Source: Thermoleophilia bacterium (GTDB taxonomy: Bacteria > Actinomycetota > Thermoleophilia > Miltoncostaeales > Miltoncostaeaceae). From it: 38,454 nucleotides of DNA. Location of the stretch: NCBI GenBank assembly GCA_017882545.1, contig JADGPG010000002.1, positions 1-38,454 on the forward strand, written 5' to 3'. A program made the translations under genes and the position numbers. Position 1 is the stretch's first letter, and every line of letters starts with the position of its first letter. This document shows, piece by piece, positions 15,459 through 23,993 of the stretch. A model generated the notes under the pieces. It was not told where the DNA came from and made no database searches. It was given only the letters and a program-made list of their open reading frames with translations.

Positions 15459-16307
15459 ATGCAGGCGGCTGGCCATGATCACGGATCCGGGCACGACCGC
15501 GACGAGCAGCCCGCAACGGCCGCGCGCGCCTGCGAGTTGTTGCTGGACGGCAACCGCTGGTTTGCCGGACTCGCCGATGCGTCCGCCGACGGCGATTCGC
15601 GCTGGCATCTGGTGCGCCTGGACGCATCGGACATCGGTGCCGCGGGTGACGGGGCACCGGCGCACGAGCCGTTCGCCGCGGTGCTGGGCTGCTCGGATGC
15701 ACGGGTCCCTGCGGAATTGGTCCTCGGACGCGCGGCCGGCGATCTGTTCATGGTCCGCGTCGCGGGCAACGTGCCCGGGGCGTGGTCGGTCGGCAGTATC
15801 GACTTCGCCGTCGACAAGCTCGCCACAATCCGCCTCCTGGTTGTGATCGGGCATACGAGCTGCCAGGCGGTCGGCGCGGCCGTCGACGCCTATCTGGCGC
15901 CCGAGAGTTACCTCGGGGTCGCCGCGCAGCTTCCGCTGCGGACGATCGTCGACAGCCTCTTGCCCGCGGTCGTGTGTGCCCAGGCGGCGCTGGGCGCGGT
16001 CTACGGCGTCGATGTGGCCGCCCGACGCGGGTACCGCGGGGCACTGGTCGAGCTGTCGGTCATCCTGAACTCGGCGCTCACGGCAAACGTGCTGCGCCAG
16101 ACCTTTGCGACCCGTCTCGGGGAGACCCTGGATGTCGTCTATGCCGTCTACAACCTCGCCACGCGGGTCGTCGGGGTTCCGTCGGCCACCGACGCCGGCG
16201 TCTGGGAGGCGGCGCTCGTGCATCCGCCCGACGGCGAGGCCGACCTCGTCGGGCTGGGGCGTGACCTGGCCCGGACACCGTTCATCGCGGCGCGCCTGGA
16301 GGGCTGA
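15459..16307 (+). CDS. beta-class carbonic anhydrase
   Basis: A 282-residue product with the zinc-site motifs of beta-carbonic anhydrases: CSDARVPAEL (Cys, and the Asp-Arg dyad) near residue 78 and GHTSCQAV (His and Cys ligands) near 131. It interconverts CO2 and bicarbonate in the cytoplasm. Only the catalytic domain is present, with no SulP transporter fusion. The ATG at 15459 has gaaggga 8-14 nt upstream. It diverges from pstS across a 219-bp region containing the PHO box and a TAGGCT hexamer at 15402-15407. The C-terminal 50 residues are less typical of the family. Confidence 0.92.
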   Translation: MQAAGHDHGSGHDRDEQPATAARACELLLDGNRWFAGLADASADGDSRWHLVRLDASDIGAAGDGAPAHEPFAAVLGCSDARVPAELVLGRAAGDLFMVRVAGNVPGAWSVGSIDFAVDKLATIRLLVVIGHTSCQAVGAAVDAYLAPESYLGVAAQLPLRTIVDSLLPAVVCAQAALGAVYGVDVAARRGYRGALVELSVILNSALTANVLRQTFATRLGETLDVVYAVYNLATRVVGVPSATDAGVWEAALVHPPDGEADLVGLGRDLARTPFIAARLEG

Positions 16308-16394
16308 ACCCCGGCCACCGACGCGTTTGCGGACCCATAACCAACCTCACAGGAAGCTCCCAGCACCCATTGTTAGCGTCGCCACCATTCCGGC

Positions 16395-16421
16395 GAGAAT
16401 GCCGGTCGGAGAATGCCGGTC
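16395..16421. repeat. tandem direct repeat gagaatgccggtc
   Basis: gagaatgccggtc occurs at 16395-16407 and again at 16409-16421, a period of 14 nt, in the 5' region of the next gene. A TAGCGT hexamer lies just upstream. Could be an operator; no regulator is known. Confidence 0.4.
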
Positions 16422-16486
16422 CTTGAGACGGGTCCGGGGGGTCGGGTGCAGACGCAGACGCGGGGCGGTCGGACGGCGGAGTCGGC

Positions 16487-17188
16487 ATGAGCGCAGCGGG
16501 GCTTTGGACGCAGGTGCGCGGCCACGCCATGACCGACGGTCACGGCGTGGACGGCAACGAGCGCCTCACGGCGCTTACGGCGGCGCTGCTGGTCGTGCTG
16601 TTGGCGGTCGAAGGCGTCACCATCGTCTCCCTGAGCACCCTGCTGACACCCCACATCTTCGTCGGGGTCGTGCTGATCCCGCCGGTGTTGCTCAAGTTGG
16701 GCTCGACCGGCTACCGGTTCGTCCGCTATTACACCGGCGATCGCGCCTACCGCGCCTCCGGTCCACCGGCACTGGCCCTGCGGATGCTGGCCCCACTGCT
16801 GGTGCTGCTGACCGTGGTGGTGTTTGCCAGCGGGGTGGCGCTCGTCCTCGCTGGAAGCCCGCATGGGAGCACACTGTTTACGGTGCACAAGGCCAGCTTC
16901 ATCCTCTGGTTCATCGTTGCCGCGATCCACATCGTCTACTACCTGGTCCGGGTGCCCCGGATCGTGGGCGCCGAGTCGGGCCGTCCCCCGCGTGCCCGCG
17001 GGGCGGCCAACCGCGGCGCGCGCTTTGCGGCGCTCGCGGGCGCGTTGGTCATCGGAGTCGGCCTCGCCCTGGCCTTCCTTCCGTCCGCCCGCAGCTGGGA
17101 AAAGAAGCATCCGCCCGGCCACGGGGACGGGCGCACACACGTGGTCCAGGTCGCCCGGTCCGCTGCGCGCCCGCCGGCCCCCGGCTGA
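16487..17188 (+). CDS. multi-pass membrane protein with helix histidines, cytochrome-b-like
   Basis: The 233-residue product has about five hydrophobic helices (around 28-50, 52-70, 97-122, 128-152 and 172-190). Histidines sit at helix ends or inside (LTPHIFVGVV, TVHKASFILWF, AAIHIVYYLV), an arrangement like di-heme b-type membrane cytochromes (b561/ferric reductase type). Assignment to a family is tentative. The C-terminal tail is basic, Pro-rich and probably disordered. ATG 16487 has ggag 7 nt upstream; ATG 16529 is the alternative. It follows the carbonic anhydrase by 180 bp on the same strand. Confidence 0.72.
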   Translation: MSAAGLWTQVRGHAMTDGHGVDGNERLTALTAALLVVLLAVEGVTIVSLSTLLTPHIFVGVVLIPPVLLKLGSTGYRFVRYYTGDRAYRASGPPALALRMLAPLLVLLTVVVFASGVALVLAGSPHGSTLFTVHKASFILWFIVAAIHIVYYLVRVPRIVGAESGRPPRARGAANRGARFAALAGALVIGVGLALAFLPSARSWEKKHPPGHGDGRTHVVQVARSAARPPAPG

Positions 17189-17256
17189 TCGACCCGTCGG
17201 GCGGCGCGTCGTCGGTGCCCGGGCTCTGCCGTCGCCGACTGTAGGGTCCCGATCGC

Positions 17257-18834
17257 GTGCGCAGCGCGCAATCGGATGACTCGGGATGCGGGACGGTGTG
17301 CATGCGGGCGGCGTGGGCACGGGGCGGAGTCACGGCGGCCGTCGTACTGATGGTCGTGCTGGCGGCAACCGCGGCCGTGGCCGCTCGGCGCACGGCGCCC
17401 GCACGCCCGTATGCGACGGGCGCGGCCTCCGCCGGATCGACGTGTGCGACCGCCTACCGGCCGGGGGACTGGCCCATGTTTGGCAGGACGCCGAGCCGGG
17501 CCGACGACGCCCCCGCGGGTCTGACCGTTGCCCGCGTCGTGCGCCTGCGGCGGCTGCGGATCGCGTTACCCGACGCCGCCGACAACTCGCCGATTCTCAT
17601 GACGGGCATCACTGTGCGTGGTGCGCGGCGCGACCTGGTCGTGCTTACGACCCGTTACGGCCACAGCCTCGGCATCGACGCCCACACCGGTCACGTCTGG
17701 TGGCTCTACAAGCCGCCGGGCCTTGCGAGATGGATCAATACGGCCCAGTTTCAGGTGGCGAGCCCCGTGGCCGACCCGGATCGGCAGCACGTCTACGTCT
17801 CGACGCCGGACGGGTATGTCCGCAAGCTGGACATTGCCACCGGTCACGAGATCCGCGCGGGGTCATGGCCGGCCCGGATCACCCTCGTGCCGGCGCTGGA
17901 GAAGATGGAGCCGGACCTCACGATTTCGGGCTGCGATGTGATCGCAGGAACGTCGAGCTACTACGACAATCCGCCCTACGTCGGGCACATCGTCGCGATC
18001 AATCGCGGGACCGGGCGGATCGTCCACGTGTTCAACACGCTCTGCGCCGACCGGCACCATCTGATCATTCCGGCGACCTGCACGCTGGGTGGCGCGGCCA
18101 ACTGGGGCGCGTCGGTGTGGGCGCGTGGGGCGCCCGCGATCGACCCGTCCACCGGCAACCTGCTGCTTGCGACCGGCAACGGCGACTTCAACGGCACGAC
18201 CGACTGGGGCGACAGCATCCTCGAGATGACCGGCGATGCCGGGCGACTGCTGCAGAGTTTCACTCCGACCAATCAGCAGTACCTCAACAGCGCCGATCTC
18301 GATCTCGGCTCCAGCGCCCCGGCAATCCTCCCGGTCATGGGCCGCTGGCATCTGGCCGTCGAGTCCGGCAAGGAGGCGATGCTGCGCCTGGTCAACCTGC
18401 GCAACCTCAACGGGACCGGCCACGCCGACGCCAGACTCGGCGGTGAGGTCGCACACATCGGCTTGCCGGGGCCGTTGTTCACGCAGCCGGCGGTGTACCC
18501 GGATCGCACCGGGGCGCTGGTCGTCGTCGCGACGCGGTTCATGCTGTCGGCATTTCAGGTGTCGTTGACGCACGGCCACCCGCGGATCGCCGCCGTGTGG
18601 CAGCGCACGCCAGGGGGCACGTCGCCGGTCATCGCCGGCGGTCTGATCTATGCGTTCGACCCGGTCGGAACGGGCATCCACGTCTACGCCCTCGCCAACG
18701 GCCACTACGTCGCACGACTGCCGGCCGGGATCGGCCACTGGGTCAGCCCGATCGTCGCGGCCGGCGTCGTCATCGAGCCCGAAGGCAGCGCCGACGACGT
18801 GGTGACGAACAAGTTCCTCGACATCTACCGCTGA
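17257..18834 (+). CDS. secreted or membrane-anchored beta-propeller protein (PQQ-like repeats)
   Basis: A 525-residue product with an N-terminal hydrophobic anchor (GVTAAVVLMVVLAATAAVAA, about 25-44), then DWPMFGRTPSRAD, the typical entry of PQQ-like propellers. Repeated blades follow with A/G-D-x-x-T-G motifs (GIDAHTGHVWWLYK, KLDIATGHEIRAG, AINRGTGRIVHVF, AIDPSTGNLLLATGNG). These fold outside the cytoplasm; it may bind a cofactor or be a structural propeller, since the PQQ dehydrogenase catalytic residues are not evident. GTG 17257 lies 9 nt after TAGGGT (17242-17247), suggesting a leaderless start; ATG 17302 is another candidate. Confidence 0.85.
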   Translation: MRSAQSDDSGCGTVCMRAAWARGGVTAAVVLMVVLAATAAVAARRTAPARPYATGAASAGSTCATAYRPGDWPMFGRTPSRADDAPAGLTVARVVRLRRLRIALPDAADNSPILMTGITVRGARRDLVVLTTRYGHSLGIDAHTGHVWWLYKPPGLARWINTAQFQVASPVADPDRQHVYVSTPDGYVRKLDIATGHEIRAGSWPARITLVPALEKMEPDLTISGCDVIAGTSSYYDNPPYVGHIVAINRGTGRIVHVFNTLCADRHHLIIPATCTLGGAANWGASVWARGAPAIDPSTGNLLLATGNGDFNGTTDWGDSILEMTGDAGRLLQSFTPTNQQYLNSADLDLGSSAPAILPVMGRWHLAVESGKEAMLRLVNLRNLNGTGHADARLGGEVAHIGLPGPLFTQPAVYPDRTGALVVVATRFMLSAFQVSLTHGHPRIAAVWQRTPGGTSPVIAGGLIYAFDPVGTGIHVYALANGHYVARLPAGIGHWVSPIVAAGVVIEPEGSADDVVTNKFLDIYR

Positions 18835-18962
18835 CCGTGGACCGGGCGTCTCGGCGATGCGGTTGGTCCACCGCGCCGGTCGGTCGTCCCCGTCCGCGCG
18901 TCGAAGGTGGAGAGTAGTCTGGGCGGCGCCAGGAGTGGGCGCGGACGCCGGAGGTACGCCCG

Positions 18963-19520
18963 TTGGCCGTAGTGGTGCTGACGCTGCGCATCGCGCTCGC
19001 CGTGATATTCGGCGTCGCCGCGCTCGCGAAGATCGCAAGCTTCCGCCGGACGTGGGCGCGGGTGCGCCTGTTTGGCGTCCCGGAGCCCGTGTCCCGGCCC
19101 GTCGCACTCGTCATTCCGGCGGTCGAACTCGGCGCGGTGGCGCTGCTGATCCCGGACGTCACCGCGCGCGTTGGCGGCGTTGTCGGTGCCCTGGCGCTCG
19201 GCGCCTTCTCGATCGCGGTCGCGCGGCTGCTGGTGCGGGGCGACGCGCCCGAGTGCAACTGCTTCGGCGTGCTCCACACCACGCGCGTCGGACCGGGCAT
19301 GCTCGCGCGGAACATCGCACTCACCGCGTTGGCGCTCGTCGTCGCGGTCGCGGGTCCCGGTGCCCGGGCGGGGATCGCATTTTGGCCCTGGGCGATCGCC
19401 GTGGCCGCCGCCGCCGCAGCGACCGTGGTCGCCGCCCGGCTCCGCGACCGCCGCGAGCGACTGCGGCGCATCCGACCGGCCGAACGGTCGACGGGCGACC
19501 CGCCGACCGCCAGCGCATGA
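18963..19520 (+). CDS. MauE/DoxX-like membrane protein
   Basis: A 185-residue protein with four helices (about 3-22, 42-63, 66-88, 115-140) and the short motif ECNCFGVLH in the loop before helix 4. The CxCFG motif and layout match MauE-family proteins, thought to support redox or disulfide maturation of secreted proteins in relatives. The TTG start at 18963 has ggagg 8 nt upstream (18950-18954). No methylamine genes are nearby; it lies between a beta-propeller and a luciferase-family gene. Confidence 0.85.
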   Translation: MAVVVLTLRIALAVIFGVAALAKIASFRRTWARVRLFGVPEPVSRPVALVIPAVELGAVALLIPDVTARVGGVVGALALGAFSIAVARLLVRGDAPECNCFGVLHTTRVGPGMLARNIALTALALVVAVAGPGARAGIAFWPWAIAVAAAAAATVVAARLRDRRERLRRIRPAERSTGDPPTASA

Positions 19521-19550
19521 TGTGACCAGGCATCCGATGACGGGGGACAG

Positions 19551-20435
19551 ATGAAGCTCGGTGTGCACCTGGTCAACTTCGATTACGCGGGCGGCCCCGC
19601 GACGATCGGCCCGACGCTCGCGCGCGTCGGCGCCGCGGCCGAGGCCGGGGGCATCGCCAACCTGTCGCTCATGGATCACTACTTCCAACTCGAGGGGTTC
19701 GCGGCCGCCACGGATCCGATGCTCGAGGGGTACACGACGCTCGGCTACCTGGCCGGCGTGACCTCCAGCGTGCAGCTGCAGCTTCTGGTGACGGGCGTGA
19801 CCTACCGCTATCCGGGGCTACTGGCGAAGATCGTCACGACCCTCGACGTCCTGTCCGGCGGCCGGGCCGCACTCGGCCTCGGCGCGGCCTGGTACGAGCG
19901 TGAGCATCACGCGCTCGGGGTGCCGTACCCGCCGACGCGTGAGCGGCTCGAGCTGCTCGAGGAGACGCTCGAGGTCGTAACCCAGATGTGGAGTGACGAC
20001 AACGGCCCGTATGCGGGCCGTTGGTTTCGACTGGCGGAGACGATCAACTCCCCGCAGCCGCTGCACCGCCCGCCGATCATGATCGGCGGATCGGGGGAGA
20101 AGCGGTTGCTGCGCCTGGTCGCCCGCTACGGGGACGCCAGCAACATGTTCGCCGGGCCCCAGATCGGCCCGGATGCACTCGCCCGCAAGTACGACATCTT
20201 GGCCGCCCACTGCGCCCGCGAGGGCACCGATCCCGATCGCATTGCCAAGACCGTCTTGTGGATCGCCCCGGTGACCCCCGACGCGGCCGGTGGCGCGGCA
20301 TTCGTCGAGCAAATGCGTGCGTATGCGGCGATCGGTGTCGCGCAGGTCCACGTCATGCCGTTCACCGGTGACCCGGTCGCATTCGTTGACGGTCTCGGGG
20401 CCCATGTGGTTGACGGTCTCGAGGGCCTCGGCTGA
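19551..20435 (+). CDS. F420-dependent-type LLM-class oxidoreductase
   Basis: A 294-residue luciferase-fold protein: MKLGVHLVNFDYAGG, SLMDHYFQ, GYTTLGYLAGVTSSVQL, LLVTGVTYRYPGLLAKIVTTLD, SGGRAALGLGAAWYEREHHALG and PPIMIGGSGEKRLLRLVARYGD. This order of motifs matches the F420-dependent subgroup (family knowledge). It would reduce or oxidise an unidentified substrate with F420 or FMN. ATG 19551 follows gggggac with a normal spacing. It starts 30 bp after the MauE-like gene, so the two may be cotranscribed. Confidence 0.9.
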   Translation: MKLGVHLVNFDYAGGPATIGPTLARVGAAAEAGGIANLSLMDHYFQLEGFAAATDPMLEGYTTLGYLAGVTSSVQLQLLVTGVTYRYPGLLAKIVTTLDVLSGGRAALGLGAAWYEREHHALGVPYPPTRERLELLEETLEVVTQMWSDDNGPYAGRWFRLAETINSPQPLHRPPIMIGGSGEKRLLRLVARYGDASNMFAGPQIGPDALARKYDILAAHCAREGTDPDRIAKTVLWIAPVTPDAAGGAAFVEQMRAYAAIGVAQVHVMPFTGDPVAFVDGLGAHVVDGLEGLG

Positions 20436-20487
20436 CCGCGGGGCCATTGCCCGTCGTGTCGGCCGCGCGCCGCATATGATCGACGCC

Positions 20488-21939
20488 ATGACCACTGCCC
20501 CGTTGCGACGCACGAAGATCCTGGCGACCATCGGACCCGCGTCCGACAGCGAGTCGACCCTGCGCGGAATGATCGCCGCGGGCATGGACGCGGTGCGGCT
20601 GAACATGTCGCACGGGACGGTCGAGGAGGCGCTGGAGATCCATCGGCGTGTCCGTGCCCTTGCCAAGGAAGCCGGGCGCGACATCGGTACACTCGTCGAC
20701 CTTCCGGGACCCAAGCTGCGGGCGGCCTCGTTCGGCCGTGACGGTGTCGACCTCCCGGACGGCCGTCACGTCCGACTCGTGCCCGGCAACTCGCGGTCGA
20801 CTGCCGAGGTCATCGAGGTGGGGTTCGACGGCCTGCTGGAAGGGATCGAGCCGGGTGACCGCATCAGCTTCGGCGATGGTGCAATCGACATCGAGGTCGT
20901 CGACACCACCGCCGACCACTTGGAGGCCGTCGTCAACCATGGCGGGCACCTGAGCGGCCGCCCTGGCGTGCACATTCCCTCCGAGCGCCTGCGCATCAAT
21001 ACGCCGACACCCGATGATCTGCGCATCCTGGACGCCTTCATCGAGGCCGGCGTCGACATGGTCGCGGTCTCGTTCGTGCGCTCGGCCCATGACATCCGGC
21101 GCCTCGGCACCGAGCCCCATCCGCGAGGCCCGCTCGTGGTCGCCAAGATCGAGACCCGGAGCGCGATCGAGAACCTGGCGGGGATCCTCGAAGCCGCCGG
21201 GGCGATCATGATCGCCCGCGGCGACCTCGGGATCGAGTGCCCGATCGAGGACCTGCCCCACCTGCAAAAGCACATCATCCGGGAGTGCATCGCCCATGGC
21301 CGTCCGGTGATCACCGCGACCCAGATGCTGGAATCGATGGTGCGGGCCGCCACCCCGACCCGTGCCGAGGCCTCCGATGTCGCGAACGCCGTCTTCGACG
21401 GCTCCTCGGCGGTCATGCTCTCCGGGGAGACGGCCACCGGATCGGATCCGGTCAACGTGGTCGCGACGATGGCGCGCCTGTGCGCTCGCGCGGACGCAAA
21501 TTTCGATGTCGAGGGCTGGACGCGGCTGGTCACGCGGCTCCGGGTGGGCGAACCCCACCACGACGCGGGTCCGTACCAGCGCATCACCGACACCATGACC
21601 GACGCCGCCTGGCGTGTCGCCCAGAAGACCGGCGCAAGCGCGATCCTCTGCCTGACCCGCAGCGGCTTTACGGTGCGGGCGATCGCCCGCTACCGGCCCC
21701 AGGTGCCGATCATCGGGTTCACGCCCGACGAGCGGGTACGTCGACAGCTGGCGATCAGCTGGGGCGCAACGCCGATGACCCTGACCGGGTTCGACAACAA
21801 CGAGTCCATGGTCCGGGAGGCGATTACGACCGCACGCGAGCGCGGCGTCGTGCGAATCGGCGACATCGTGGTTGTGCTCGCGGGCATCGACAGCCACTCA
21901 CGGACGACCGACGTGCTGCGGGTCGTGCAGGTCACCTGA
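20488..21939 (+). CDS. pyk: pyruvate kinase
   Basis: A 483-residue product with all hallmark segments: RRTKILATIGPAS at the start, VRLNMSHG, VDLPGPKLR, VAKIETRSAIENL (active-site Lys/Glu), MIARGDLGIE, PVITATQMLESM and the long GDLGIE...RAEASDVANAVFDGSSAVMLSGETA region, then a C-terminal domain with CLTRSGFTVRAIARYRP. It converts phosphoenolpyruvate and ADP to pyruvate and ATP. The TATGAT -10 box (20475-20480) lies 7 nt before ATG 20488, which therefore is preferred over ATG 20476 (inside the -10). A leaderless mRNA is implied. Confidence 0.97.
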   Translation: MTTAPLRRTKILATIGPASDSESTLRGMIAAGMDAVRLNMSHGTVEEALEIHRRVRALAKEAGRDIGTLVDLPGPKLRAASFGRDGVDLPDGRHVRLVPGNSRSTAEVIEVGFDGLLEGIEPGDRISFGDGAIDIEVVDTTADHLEAVVNHGGHLSGRPGVHIPSERLRINTPTPDDLRILDAFIEAGVDMVAVSFVRSAHDIRRLGTEPHPRGPLVVAKIETRSAIENLAGILEAAGAIMIARGDLGIECPIEDLPHLQKHIIRECIAHGRPVITATQMLESMVRAATPTRAEASDVANAVFDGSSAVMLSGETATGSDPVNVVATMARLCARADANFDVEGWTRLVTRLRVGEPHHDAGPYQRITDTMTDAAWRVAQKTGASAILCLTRSGFTVRAIARYRPQVPIIGFTPDERVRRQLAISWGATPMTLTGFDNNESMVREAITTARERGVVRIGDIVVVLAGIDSHSRTTDVLRVVQVT

Positions 21940-21959
21940 CCCGGGGCGCCGGGGTCAGG
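21935..21959. terminator. symmetric hairpin holding both stop codons of a convergent pair
   Basis: cctgaccc (21935-21942) pairs with gggtcagg (21952-21959). The TGA of pyk (21937-21939) and, on the other strand, the TGA of the membrane protein (21957-21955) sit at mirror positions in the stem. Probably a bidirectional terminator, though no T run follows. Confidence 0.55.
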
Positions 21960-22911
21960 CGGCGGGCGGGGCCTCCCGCAACCGCACCGACATCTTGACC
22001 ACGCGGGTCGACGAGCTGGCCGCGACGTGGACCACGACCGAGATCGAGAAGATGACCAGGCCCACCCACCACAGCGGGCCGATGCCCATCAGCAACAGCC
22101 CGATCCGATTCAGCAGGAAGCCCGGGATCGCGGCGATCCCGCTCAGCACCCCGGTCGTCAGGCTCCGGATCGTCCGGTCGCGTCGCGTGCCGGTCTTGCG
22201 GACCCCGAGCAGCCACATCGGCAGCGCAATGAACATGTACAGCTGGATCGCGTATATGACCGCGGCCGCAAGCCAGAACCACGACATCCCGACGCCGGGA
22301 AGGATCAGCCAGGTTCCCGCCTGGAGCGCGCCGACGGCCAAGGCGACGCCACTGATCTGGCGCCAGTAGGCGCGCGCGGAAGCGAACGCCGGACGGATGC
22401 GGATCGGCCGGTCCTGGTTCAGCGTGAACGCGAAGGTCGCGTTGCACCAGTAGGCGATCTGCGTCACGAGAATGGCCGCGATCGCTATCACGGTGGCGTC
22501 GGTGATCGGCGGGTCCTTGTGATCGAGAATGTGCGAGCGCAGGTTCCACGCCGCTGCCCAGAGCCATGCCGCCGACACGATCTGCAGCAGGATCAGGCGC
22601 CATTCGTGCAGCAGCAGCAGGACGCCGTCAAACACGATCGCGATGGTGCCCGCGCCGTAGGCGAGGGGTGTCAGCCAGCGCGACCGGCCGCCGAAGTGGG
22701 CGGCGAGTTCGCGGACGCGCTCCGGGTCGGTCGCCCGCACCGCAGCGATCGCGTCGCGCATGGTCGCCCAGCGGCGTCGCTCGGGAGCATCGGCGGGCGG
22801 ATGGGTCACACCGGGATCATGCCCGTCTCCGTCCAGGAGCGCAGTACCCGGGGCCAATCGTCGTCCGGGGGTCCCGGAATCGCCGGCGTTGGGGGTCCGC
22901 CTGACCGTCAT
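21955..22911 (-). CDS. multi-pass membrane protein, unknown function
   Basis: A 318-residue product with a hydrophilic N-terminal 70 residues, then about six helices, including TPLAYGAGTIAIVFDGVLLLL, IAIAAILVTQIAYWCNATFAF and AIQLYMFIALPMWLLG. A conserved-looking cytosolic stretch TLNQDRPIRIRPAFASARAY follows helix 3. It resembles uncharacterised actinobacterial membrane proteins of the DUF6159 type, but that is a weak match from memory. ATG 22911 is chosen as the nearest start with a gag-containing ribosome site; an internal GTG/ATG near 22810 or 22761 is possible. It is convergent with pyk. Confidence 0.7.
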   Translation of the reverse strand: MTVRRTPNAGDSGTPGRRLAPGTALLDGDGHDPGVTHPPADAPERRRWATMRDAIAAVRATDPERVRELAAHFGGRSRWLTPLAYGAGTIAIVFDGVLLLLHEWRLILLQIVSAAWLWAAAWNLRSHILDHKDPPITDATVIAIAAILVTQIAYWCNATFAFTLNQDRPIRIRPAFASARAYWRQISGVALAVGALQAGTWLILPGVGMSWFWLAAAVIYAIQLYMFIALPMWLLGVRKTGTRRDRTIRSLTTGVLSGIAAIPGFLLNRIGLLLMGIGPLWWVGLVIFSISVVVHVAASSSTRVVKMSVRLREAPPAA

Positions 22912-23218
22912 GCGGTCTCGGCGCCGTCGTTGGGTAATCGTTGACAACGCCCCCAACAGCACGTGAGCGCGGCAGCTTCGCGTGCCGCTCGTCGGGTCGA
23001 ACAGCCCACCGATCGCGCGCTGGTGCGACGCACGCTGTCGGATTTCGACGCTGACCGCCGGTGCGGCGACCACGGGTGCCGCGCACGATTCGCAGCTCAG
23101 GCACGCAATTCGCATGGCCTTCGGCGGCGTCTAGGCTACCCGGCGGATCTGCCGCCGTCCCGATCGCCGCCCCGGTGATCGTCAACCGGTGGCGGCTCGA
23201 CCTTGGCCGGAGGGCCGC
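22912..23218. other. intergenic region between divergent membrane genes
   Basis: About 307 bp. Frames here give Arg-rich translations with no start signals. A TAGGCT hexamer near 23134 could be the -10 box for the SfLAP gene, with a 5' UTR of about 75 nt. No RNA gene seen. Confidence 0.4.
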
Positions 23219-23878
23219 GTGGCCGTTCATCTCGTCATATTGGGCCTTGCGTCCGCGTTCTCTCCGATTGCACTCGCGGTCGTCCTCATGGCGTTGGCCT
23301 CGCCGCGGCCGGGGCGTCTGTTGGGGGCGTATCTCGCCGGCGGATGGGTGACGAGCGTTGTGGCCGGAATCGTGGTCATCGGCGCGCTCGAAGGCCTCGG
23401 GGTGACCGATGTGCGCTTCGTGCACACGGTGAGTCCGGGGATCGACATCGCCATCGGCGTCGCCGGCCTTGCAATCGCCGCTGCCCTCGAGCTTCGCCGC
23501 CGGGAGCGCCGCGGCGGCCGGCGGCGGAGCGGGTCGGGCGCGATGGCGCGCCTGCTCGCGCGCGCGACCCCGCGGGCGCTATTTGTCTCCGGCCTCCTGA
23601 TGGGTTTCCCCGGGATCTACTATGTGGCCGCGCTCAAGGAGATCGCTCAAGGCAACGCGCAGTGGTCGGTCCGGCTGGCCCTCATGGCGTTCGTGAACGT
23701 GCTTGCCTTCGTGCTGATCTGGATACCGCTCGCGGCCTATCTGATCTCCCCGGCCGCAACGCGACGCGTGATCGGGGGCATCGACGAATGGCTCGTCGAG
23801 CACGGGGGGATCATCATCACGGTCGTCATCGCCGCCGCCGGCGTCTACGAGATCGCCCATGGCCTGAGTCGGCTCTAG
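23219..23878 (+). CDS. SfLAP/GAP-family membrane protein, copy 1
   Basis: A 219-residue protein with six hydrophobic helices: HLVILGLASAFSPIALAVVLM at the N-terminus, then GAYLAGGWVTSVVAGIVVIGA, GIDIAIGVAGLAIAAALEL, FVSGLLMGFPGIYYVAALKEIA, MAFVNVLAFVLIWIPLAAYLI and a final helix VVIAAAGVYEIAHGL. This is the layout of the Sap/GAP family (PF11139), named for the mycobacterial sulfolipid-1-addressing protein; members may move lipids or glycolipids across the membrane. GTG 23219 has a ggaggg ribosome site 5-10 nt upstream. A second copy follows 115 bp later. Confidence 0.82.
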   Translation: MAVHLVILGLASAFSPIALAVVLMALASPRPGRLLGAYLAGGWVTSVVAGIVVIGALEGLGVTDVRFVHTVSPGIDIAIGVAGLAIAAALELRRRERRGGRRRSGSGAMARLLARATPRALFVSGLLMGFPGIYYVAALKEIAQGNAQWSVRLALMAFVNVLAFVLIWIPLAAYLISPAATRRVIGGIDEWLVEHGGIIITVVIAAAGVYEIAHGLSRL

Positions 23879-23993
23879 CGGACCGCGGCGCGGCGCGGTC
23901 GCTCGGGTACGATGCCCGCACGATTGCGCCGTACGCCACTCAACATGTGTCCGGCGCGTGCGGCAGGTCGGGGCGCCCTCCACCGGAACCGAG

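Noticed and set aside
17863-19107. 414-residue minus-strand frame over the propeller and MauE genes
   Set aside because: Arg/Asp-rich antisense translation without a start signal; the plus-strand genes have clear families.
20362-21897. 511-residue minus-strand frame opposite pyruvate kinase
   Set aside because: Antisense of a well-conserved gene, no ribosome site and no recognisable domain.
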